Source of the DNA: Beroe forskalii
Taxonomy: Eukaryota > Ctenophora > Nuda > Beroida > Beroidae
Length of the DNA stretch: 64,000 nt
Assembly (NCBI GenBank): GCA_011033025.1
Contig: WFMF01000007.1
Span: 1,364,001 to 1,428,000 of the forward strand
Direction of reading: 5' to 3'
Below the pieces are notes generated by a model, which worked only from the letters and a program-made list of their open reading frames with translations, was not told the origin of the DNA and did not search any database. Numbering within the stretch: position 1 is the stretch's first letter; each line of letters opens with the position of its first letter. The translations under genes and the position numbers were made by a program. Shown piece by piece: positions 54,668 to 62,392 of this stretch.

Positions 54668-56365
54668 GGGGAACGATGGGGCAAATGGGATAGTATACCA
54701 AATGGGACCCTTGCCATTTCTGGGAATTTACATGGGTTGGGATTACAATTTTTGTTGCCGCTGAATGGTTCAACGAGATAGTTCAATTAAACCATGAAGT
54801 CATTTCGGTAATTCAATCAGGCTCTTCTTCACACACGTACTTCCTTACACCAGATAATGCGTTACGATGTTGCTTGTTTTACTCCTATCATGACATGATT
54901 TGTATTGGAACATTCCCTTCATATTGGATTGCATTTAGTTCGTCATCATGTATTCTCCAGCGATTGATGGGTTTTCGGTTGATTAATGATGGTCTAATAT
55001 GTTAATTAGCAATAAATTGAATTGCCATATAATTTGTAAAATGGGATACTCATAAATTTGCAATATAGAACTATAGGTCGAAGGAGTAACCTAATACCAC
55101 ATATATATGTAGTGAGCGCGAAGCGCGAACTATATATAGACGCATTATTGGCCGAAGCGAAGCTGAGGTCAATAATGGTTTGTTTTGGACGAGGCGAAGC
55201 CAAGTTCAAAACAATGTGGTATTAGGTACTCCTGAGACCTATGGTGATATTACATGGCGAAAAAACATAAATTATGTGGTGGAAATTCATAAGAAATATG
55301 AAACATAGGCGTCATGGCTTTATGGGCAGGATGCTCTCGCCGGTAATTGCATTTTGTCCGCTCTCAAGATACTTGTAGATATGTGTCGGTGGAATGCATA
55401 TTGTGATGCCATGTAGCAATTTACCACAGTAAAGCCAGATATCGGCGTCATTTGAATAGCCTGTTGTTTATTGGAGTCTCAAAATCAAATACCACAGAAT
55501 TCGAATTATTCAAATTGAATTGGCACTTGAGGAGGCAGGTATCATTACTCGTAACTCGTATAATGGTCCGCAAACAAATGTAGCCAATTCACGTCATAAA
55601 CTTGCTTATTGAATCTACGACGATGTCATCATTTTAAATATCCTATCAACTCTTGGAAAATCCTATAACATGGGGTTACAGGATCCGCCCGACCCTAAAA
55701 AGGTATGTAGGCGACTCACGTCATAAACTTTCATATTGAATCTACGTCGGAGTCATCATTGTAGCTCGGGCTTATAGGGTCGGAAACGACCACATAACAT
55801 GGTGGGTATTATAGGTTCGAAAACGACCACATAACATGGGATTACAGGATCCGACCGACCCTATACTAATGAAATTCCCCGATGTATATGGTAGCGAATA
55901 AGGGCTGATGAGCCATGTAATATGGGATATCCCATTTGGCCATTTTACCATACCTATCCCATTTGACCAACTATGTTTTTTTATTCAATTGGGATATGGT
56001 TTGAACTTCATCATTTTACCATAAAAATGTATTCTGATTTCATTTGCACCTTCCAGGCATCCAAAAAATTTAGTTTAAATACAAGATGTTAAATGGGATA
56101 CTGGAAGTTGTTGAAATGGGATATCCCATTTGGGCAATTTATGTGGGTCCCATTTGACATACTTTCACAGAAAAATCAAATGGGGGTTGGCCAAACGGGA
56201 TGAGGCCACACCCACAAAATGGGCGGAGAATGGTGAAATTTGGTGTTAGTACACCAATCTGCATGCTTTATTGAGTATCTATGCAAAAAATTTCATGGAA
56301 ATCGGCTAAAATGAAAGCTCCACAGACTTTAGAATTTTAGGGTCCCATTTGCCCCATCGCTCCCC
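54668..56365. mobile_element. TA-type TIR element (CAAATGGGA family), unit 1
   Basis: Left end GGGGAACGATGGGGCAAATG after TA (54666-54667); right end CCCATTTGCCCCATCGCTCCCC at 56365. Subterminal CCCATTTGACC and GGGATATCCC words recur. It is interrupted by the 852-bp cloverleaf element (55067-55918). It abuts unit 2 directly, without the two Gs and TA expected between separate insertions. Confidence 0.78.
55067..55918 (+). mobile_element. 852-bp dispersed element with cloverleaf fold, copy 2
   Basis: Same element as 26570-27411. It is inserted in unit 1 of the TIR element between AATAT copies (55062-55066, 55919-55923); the sibling unit 2 shows the uninterrupted TTTGTAATATGGGATATCCC around 56755-56775, proving the 5-bp duplication. 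The cloverleaf palindrome is at 55072-55243 with one visible loop change from copy 1 (GCCGA to GCCAA). Confidence 0.85.
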
Positions 56366-57209
56366 GGAGCGATGGGGCAAATGGGATAGTATACCAAATG
56401 GGACCCTTGCCATTTCAAGGAATTTACATGGGTTGGGACCAATATTTTTGTTGCTGCTCAATGGGTCATCGAGATAGCTCACTTAAACCATAAAGTCATT
56501 GAGATAATTCAATCAGGCTCTTTTTCACACACACACTTCCTTACACCAGATAATGAGTAACGATGTTGCTTGTTTTGCTCCTATCATGACATGATTTGTA
56601 TTGGAACATTCCCTTTATGTTTGATTGTATTTGGTTCGTCATCATGTATTCTCCAGTGATTGATGGGTTTTTGGTTGGTAAATGATAGTCTAATATGTTA
56701 ATTAGCCATAAATTGAATTGCCATATAGATTGTTAAATGGGATACTCATGAATTTGTAATATGGGATATCCCATTTGACCATTTTACTATATCCCATTTG
56801 ACCAACTATGCTTTTTCTAATTTTCTATTTATTTGGGACATGGTTTGAACTTTATCATTTTACCATAAAAATTTATTCCTATTTCATTTTTACTATCCAG
56901 GCATCCAAAAATTTAGTTTTAAATACACGATGTTAAATGGGATACTGGAAGTTGGTCAAATGGGATATCCCATTTGGGCTATTTATGTGGGTCCCATTTG
57001 ACATACTTTCACAGGAAAATCAAATGAGGGTTGGCGAAACGGGACGAGGCCACACCAAAAAAATGGGCGGGGAATGGTGAAGTTTGGTGTTAGTACACCA
57101 GTCTACAGGCAATAGCGAGTATCTATGCAAAAAATTTCATGGAAATCGGCTAAAACGAAAACTCTACAGACTTTAGAATTTTAGGGTCCCATTTGCCCCA
57201 TCGCTCCCC
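56366..57209. mobile_element. TA-type TIR element (CAAATGGGA family), unit 2
   Basis: 844 bp from GGAGCGATGGGGCAAATG to CCCATTTGCCCCATCGCTCCCC, then TA (57210-57211). It is a near-duplicate of unit 1 without the nested insertion. Its right end interrupts the integrase reading frame of the right-hand LTR element. Confidence 0.78.
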
Positions 57210-57211
57210 TA

Positions 57212-57798
57212 CAGGTCAAAAACCGCGAGTTTGTTTGGATTTGCTTTTCAATACGTATGAACCTAAGAAATTTGAACACCATGGTGAATATGCGTATGAT
57301 TTATTCAAGAAAATGAGCAAGGTTCATAGGCTGGTAGAAAATAAGCTAAAATCCAATCGTGACTTCGTTAAAATGCGTTATGACAACAGAGTTAACGTAG
57401 TACCATTTGAACCTGGTCAATATGTTTATGTATGGCGTCCGAAGTACTATGACAAGTCCAAAAATCCTTTCAAACCTTCTTTTTACGGACCATTTAAGAT
57501 TATCAAAAAAGTAACAGATTTCACATATAAAATTGATACAGGTTCGTCTAAAATCAAGAACATAGTACCACATGATCTACTGAGGTTAGCACCCAATGGG
57601 GAGTTCGATGAAGTGACAGATTTCGATGCTGATTTTATTGACAATGAAATCAGTGCAAATATACCTAAAGCTTCATCCGTGGTTTCTGATGACGAGGACA
57701 AGGATGACAGACCAGTTATTCATTTACAGTTTAATGATAATAGACGCCCAGTCAGGAACAGAAGACCACCTGATAGGTATCAGGCTGGGTTTAACTAA
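57212..57798 (+). pseudogene. pol: Integrase C-terminal part, cut by TIR element
   Basis: The frame resumes right after the TIR element with G-Q-K-P-R, the usual end of the integrase core, then runs through an F-E-P-G-Q-Y-V-Y-V-W-R-P block and F-Y-G-P-F-K-I (GPY/F domain). An acidic tail follows, with the R-R-P-V-R-N-R-R-P-P-D-R-Y ending; TAA at 57796-57798. Apparent upstream residues from 57193 are transposon-derived. The integrase core, RT and gag are not found to the left of the TIR elements, so this is the 3' part of a broken element. Its content starts where the left-edge half-element would end. Confidence 0.85.
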
Positions 57799-58519
57799 TT
57801 TCTCAGTGTATTGTTCAGTCTCATTTTACGTTAGAATTGTTTGCAGCAACAGTTTTTGTTTTAGAATTACCATAGAAACAGTGTTCTGTAAATATGAGCT
57901 GTGTGGGAGCTACTAAAGTACTAAAACCACAAACAGTAAAAATGAACTTTGCTTCACACGAGTGAAGTCCAAACGTGCTTGTCACTTTACACCTTCTATT
58001 GTTCTTCATTCATGGCAAGTGTTCAGCAGGTTTCGTAAACTCTGTTAAATTCAGTTATTCATGCATACTTGCATGGTGAGCAAGCTAAGATTGGTAAACA
58101 AGTGATAGGAACAATTTCTATATCAAATTTTGTTGTTATAAAAACCACAGTAACGTGCTAAATTGAAATTTGCGCTACCATAACATTGGTTATGTTAAAC
58201 TCTAAGTCTGAAATTGGTCAATATATGATTAAATATCATTATTGTTTATTAATACAGCCGACTTAATGGCTCACCATGAACAGATTAGACAAATCACGTG
58301 TCAACACTCATGAATGACCACGTGAATTGTAAGTAACTAGGTAAACAATAGTACCGTGATTTATTCTTAAAGCGCAAATTGCAATTTCAATTCTTATTTC
58401 TAAATATTCTACTTATTGCGCTGACGAAATCCAGCAAGTACTACATATAACTGAAGTTAACCAGTTATTGAAAACCGTAAATTTTCAACTTTCTTGTATA
58501 TCACACAAACAATGTGATC
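57799..58519 (+). other. Pol to env spacer
   Basis: About 720 bp without a supportable ORF. It may contain the splice acceptor for env mRNA, but no unambiguous site stands out. Confidence 0.4.
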
Positions 58520-60124
58520 ATGAATTTAACCTATCACTTGTTAATACTTACCATTATTTGGTGTACAGGGTCTGCCCTGAATTGGAAAAATGATACAAAT
58601 GGGTCAATTGTATTGACCAACGAAGGAATTTATCTTAAGCCTAAGGGTTTCATAAACCTCGAAGCTTCTGAAAACATGCTGAGTTTTTTCCAAAAAGTGC
58701 AAATACCACAGCTGACCTCACCAACAAATTGCAAATTGCAGTGGACAACTAAATTTAACTCAGATCTGATTAATACCGTGTACAAATATCAAAGTTGGTT
58801 TGATTCTATTACGTCTTCTGAATCTTCCTCTATTCAGAAAAGAAGTCCAATTTTAGCAATTCTTGGCTTAAGTGCCGTACAGCTGGCACTTAATGGTTTG
58901 ACTTACGTGTCTTTGAGACACCAAATCAATAAAGTAGCCGAAAAATTTGATAATTTCAAATCGGAGCTTGCTGCTTTCAACAAAAAACAAATTGAATTTG
59001 ATGCGGAATTGATTAAAATGGTTCATGAGAATAGCAATTTGTTACAGTCTCAATTGAACAGAATACTCTGCCAAAATTTGCAAAACTTTGGTCATTTGGC
59101 AGCAAACCAAATGAAAAGTGATTGGAAAGATAGGCTCGACAGGCTTTTTAAACCTGTCACTCTTGGCAAATTGAGAACACCACTAACAACTGATTTGATT
59201 GAACCGAGTGATCTTAAATTCATTTTAAAACACAGTGGTTTCCAAGACAAATATTATACATCAAACGTATTTTCGTTGTACAATACCGCATCAATTTCAA
59301 TTATCGAAAGTCACCTGGATATTTATACTTTAGCACTTTCAGTGCATCAGGTTATTCACTTTCCTGCAACTATTGCCCCTCCACGTAGACTTTTTGAAAT
59401 TTGGCAAGTAGGTATCAATATGAATAAATCCTGCTTTATGTTGGATATGCCGCAATATACCTATCTGGACAATGGTAAATTCTTTCCTGTAAATACAGTG
59501 AACTGCCAAATAAATGATCAAATTTCTAACTGCCATGAACCAACGCCAATGAACTTGAAACCAATTTGTATCAATGATAACATAACAGAGTGCAAACTTT
59601 TAGAAATACGCTGTAAACCACGTTATGTTTACGGCTCTGCTGGAATTCTTGTTAATACAGGACAAAATTCCACACTTACAGTACAATTGGCGACCAAGGA
59701 GATCAAGCAAGAGACATCCAATAACCGTAGTATAATCTATGTGCCATGGCATAATGTTGAGCTAATCCAATCAGATAATATCATGATTAAAAGTCCCACA
59801 TTAAATGCCCCAACGATTTACTACAACACTTCTTACAAGGATATCAATTTCGCCACATTGGATTTGAACATGGAATCGAATTCCGAAAAAATTGAACAGA
59901 TATTGACTGATCTCAATAAATCTGTTCCGAAACATGAACACATGGGTTACTTGGGTTACTCAATTTACACACTTATTGTGGTAGTCATGCTGATTCAAAT
60001 TACTATCATAGCTTGGCTTTGTTATCGTGAAAAACCCTGTTTACAATACACACCAGTTGAAGCAACCCAAAACCCAGAACCCGCTATTGGTCAGGAAAAC
60101 GAACCTGTTATAATATGTCACTAA
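58520..60124 (+). CDS. env: Env-like fusion glycoprotein, intact
   Basis: 534 codons from ATG 58520 to TAA 60122-60124 (two codons upstream are open but lack ATG). An N-terminal hydrophobic signal segment is followed by an ectodomain, with a Q-K-R-S dibasic cleavage motif at residues 106-109. Behind it are an L-A-I-L-G-L hydrophobic segment and a long heptad-type helix (Q-I-N-K-V-A-E-K-F-D-N-F). Paired cysteines and N-x-S/T sites are present. A C-terminal transmembrane segment (L-I-V-V-V-M-L-I-Q-I-T-I-I-A-W-L, about residues 486-501) leads to a short tail. It is the F-type/class-I-like layout of errantivirus envelope proteins and clearly related to env at 20665-22358. No internal stop is seen. 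Confidence 0.88.
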   Translation: MNLTYHLLILTIIWCTGSALNWKNDTNGSIVLTNEGIYLKPKGFINLEASENMLSFFQKVQIPQLTSPTNCKLQWTTKFNSDLINTVYKYQSWFDSITSSESSSIQKRSPILAILGLSAVQLALNGLTYVSLRHQINKVAEKFDNFKSELAAFNKKQIEFDAELIKMVHENSNLLQSQLNRILCQNLQNFGHLAANQMKSDWKDRLDRLFKPVTLGKLRTPLTTDLIEPSDLKFILKHSGFQDKYYTSNVFSLYNTASISIIESHLDIYTLALSVHQVIHFPATIAPPRRLFEIWQVGINMNKSCFMLDMPQYTYLDNGKFFPVNTVNCQINDQISNCHEPTPMNLKPICINDNITECKLLEIRCKPRYVYGSAGILVNTGQNSTLTVQLATKEIKQETSNNRSIIYVPWHNVELIQSDNIMIKSPTLNAPTIYYNTSYKDINFATLDLNMESNSEKIEQILTDLNKSVPKHEHMGYLGYSIYTLIVVVMLIQITIIAWLCYREKPCLQYTPVEATQNPEPAIGQENEPVIICH

Positions 60125-60348
60125 AACTGAGGTCACTAAACTTTGATAACTATTATACAAATCAGAATGCTACACAACAAGTGATACATGTAAATACAAC
60201 ACTTGTACTGTTACTTAACATAAGAACAATACTTTGGTCTCTATATGCCTAGGTATAAAAGTATAGATTTTCACAAGCACACGATATAAACACTGTAGCA
60301 CTGTAGACAAACACCAAAACTAGTCAGTAAAACACCAACAGTGTCAAC

Positions 60349-60785
60349 TTAGAAATCAGGCTGTAGAGCTCTGCGGGAGTCAGAGGCCTTTCTCCGACAT
60401 TGATCCTCTCTATGGTTGGTCTTTTTGCAGTAATTGCAAAAAACGCGATTGGCTTTCAAAAAACTAGCCATACGTTCTACTCTTGCCGTCAGAGCTATGA
60501 CTTGGGAAGATAAGTCTTCAACTTTACTAGTCAGTTCCTGCACATAAGAAGGAGTGGGAGCATCTGGGCAAGTTACAACCCTCTTAGGCCGCTTAGCAGA
60601 TTTTTTCAATTTCATTTTGTTGAGTTTCCGCAATTTCTTGCGGTACTTCTTCTTTGTAGAAGAGGAGCTGGAGGATGAAGAGGTTGTGCTTGACTGCTTG
60701 AGGACGAGTCGGAGAGTTGGGGTTTTGTTTGAACATCGTCGTCGCTCAGCGTGGGTACTGTTACGCTTACGGTATCGTGGGACAT
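60349..60785 (-). pseudogene. Antisense ORF: Ser-rich, basic, coiled coil, CCHC knuckle
   Basis: On the strand opposite env. An ATG at 60783-60785 starts a 57-codon frame (acidic, Ser/Gln-rich, ending 60612). The overlapping -1 frame, open from upstream of that ATG to TAA at 60349-60351, continues with a serine run, then K-K-K-Y-R-K-K-L-R-K-L, a predicted coiled coil (V-E-D-L-S-S-Q-V-I-A-L-T-A-R-V-E-R-M) and a CX2CX4HX4C knuckle (C-N-Y-C, H, C). The serine runs of the two frames overlap, so a 1-bp indel or a frameshift may link them. Unrecognised as a family; the knuckle resembles nucleocapsid knuckles. Its location between env and the 3' LTR recalls antisense genes of complex retroviruses, by position only. 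Confidence 0.55.
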
Positions 60786-61182
60786 GGTGTCAACTTCACA
60801 AGAAATTAATAGTTATTAGATATGAACACTACAATTATAATGTTATTATTTAGACTAAGTAATAAGTTAATTTATACTATTAGTCATGCATGGTTGATAT
60901 TAGTCAAGGTTATGTTTACAAACATAGTAGTTAACAGTCAACGCAAAATTATAAACGAAACATTTGAATGAACTTTAGCCGTGAAGACATGAAAAACGAG
61001 ACAGTTGATCATGTGATAGTTGCGCTGCATGTGTTTCAATTTACTGTCTACGGTTGCATGTTAGAAGTGTCATGGAACATCTTGAGTAGTACATTTTTTG
61101 GGTACTTTTTTCCTTAGTTTCAAAAAGTAGATTTTAGCTTATATTTTGTTTACCTGTTATTGCCGAGGGCGGCAAGTTTTGG
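60786..61182. other. Spacer before polypurine tract
   Basis: AT-rich, no plus-strand gene. It would contain any promoter for the antisense ORF; ATTATAATTG on the minus strand about 50 bp upstream of its ATG is a weak TATA-like candidate. Confidence 0.35.
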
Positions 61183-61197
61183 AAAAGGAGGGAGATA
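61183..61197 (+). other. Polypurine tract
   Basis: GGAAAAGGAGGGAGATA lies immediately before the 3' LTR, as expected for the plus-strand primer of an LTR element. Confidence 0.7.
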
Positions 61198-61505
61198 TAT
61201 TATATAGATAGGTAGGGATTTATTTTCATTTTATATGTTAGTATAGTTTAGTATATAAGCCGTAGTATAAAGCTATAGGTAGCTAGCGTTAGTGCTTGAT
61301 TATACTACGTGGAGTTCATTGCGTTTGTTTTATCACGTGATTAACGCGTTAGATAGAAGTTGGATATCGTAGAACTATTCTGTTAGAACTCACTTTTCAC
61401 TACTCAAACGTCTTACTACCGAATACTCTTGTACGGCCAAGTCCTTTATTTTAGTTAAAAGCCTTGTTTCACTTGGTTTAAAAAGTATAAAGTACCTACG
61501 TAACA
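61198..61505 (+). mobile_element. 3' LTR of plus-strand half-element
   Basis: 308 bp, TATTATATAGATAGG to TACGTAACA, nearly identical to the LTR at 5941-6249 in inverse orientation. It is followed by TGGGG (61506-61510), the same five bases that flank the left LTR on its outer side. Confidence 0.9.
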
Positions 61506-61510
61506 TGGGG

Positions 61511-61970
61511 GAGTGGTTAGAGAATGTTACTACAAAACATACAATGTCAGTTAAGTACTGTAGTAATGAGGGGACAAGTCAGCGATACTGTAAACGAGGA
61601 ATAATATTGCAATATTGGTTTATTAGTTTATTAGCTAAATGGTAGGTTTTCTTGAGAGAAAAGTTTCAAAATGCAAAACGTCAGAAAGATTTAATTAAGA
61701 CGGAATTCAAGAATAGAAGTAGTAACTGGATATTGGACAACAGTGACAACTCGAAGATAAAATAATTCGAAAATAAGTTAGGATTTAAGTCACGATAAGC
61801 GAGAAATAAGAATACTTAAAAACACCTGAAACGAATGAGAAACTCCGCGAGAACAAAGAATTGGATGAGTGATATACGACACCCAAAGTAAGATAAGGTA
61901 CGTCACCACTAAAACCACACTGAGTACAAAAGAGAGAATCATTCGCAGTTCAGAGGAGAATACATAAGGG
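61511..61970 (-). other. Probable PUS10 3' flank
   Basis: Minus-strand AATAAA words near 61619-61634 could be the PUS10 polyadenylation signal. No exon is recognised. Read on the minus strand, the last 30 bases before the LTR are pyrimidine-rich and contain CTAAC. Confidence 0.45.
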
Positions 61971-62190
61971 GTGTGACGCCATCAACACACCATTCTAACC
62001 CCTGATAATGACGTCATCAACACACCACTCTAACCCCTGATAATGACGTCATCAACACACCACTCTAACCCCTGATAATGACGTCATCAACACACCACTC
62101 TAACCCCTGATAATGACTTCATCAACTCACCACTTTAACCCCTGATAATGACGTCATCAACACACCATTCTAAACCCTGATAATGACGTC
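61971..62190. repeat. 35-bp tandem repeat with TGACGTCA motifs
   Basis: About six units of GACGTCATCAACACACCACT plus CTAACCCCTGATAAT. Four units carry a perfect TGACGTCA (cAMP-response-element/ATF palindrome); the others differ by one or two bases. It lies in the presumed 3' UTR of PUS10. Confidence 0.9.
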
Positions 62191-62194
62191 ACTC

Positions 62195-62359
62195 CTATCT
62201 GTTGGCAGGGGGCCAGCTCATGGTCACGTTCATCACGTCTAGTTGGAGGATGTCACACCGTGTTCCAAGGATGCTTCCCACGCTGGGGGAGGTTCTGCTG
62301 AAGTCACCGTGTACGAACTCCTTCACATAGGTGCCAGCTTCCGTCACCAGGTCAACCAC
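62195..62359 (-). CDS. PUS10: PUS10 tRNA pseudouridine synthase, last exon
   Basis: A minus-strand frame of 54 codons after an AG (62360-62361), ending in TAG (62195-62197). It contains E-A-G-T-Y-V-K-E-F-V-H-G-D-F-S-R-T and ends D-I-L-Q-L-D-V ... W-P-P, which matches the C-terminus of Pus10, the enzyme making pseudouridine in the T-psi-C arm of tRNA (positions 54/55 in archaea and some eukaryotes). The conserved G-T-Y-V-K-E-F-V-H-G-D-F block belongs to the catalytic domain end. Only this terminal exon is in the window; its upstream intron is occupied by the G-rich minisatellite. It is GC-rich like the START exon. Confidence 0.85.
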   Translation of the reverse strand: MVDLVTEAGTYVKEFVHGDFSRTSPSVGSILGTRCDILQLDVMNVTMSWPPANR

Positions 62360-62392
62360 CTGTTGTCAAGGTTACTTAGCACGGGGGCAGTG

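Noticed and set aside
57193..57211. N-terminal residues of the integrase-tail ORF
   Set aside because: They lie in the TIR transposon end, and the start would be a TTG.
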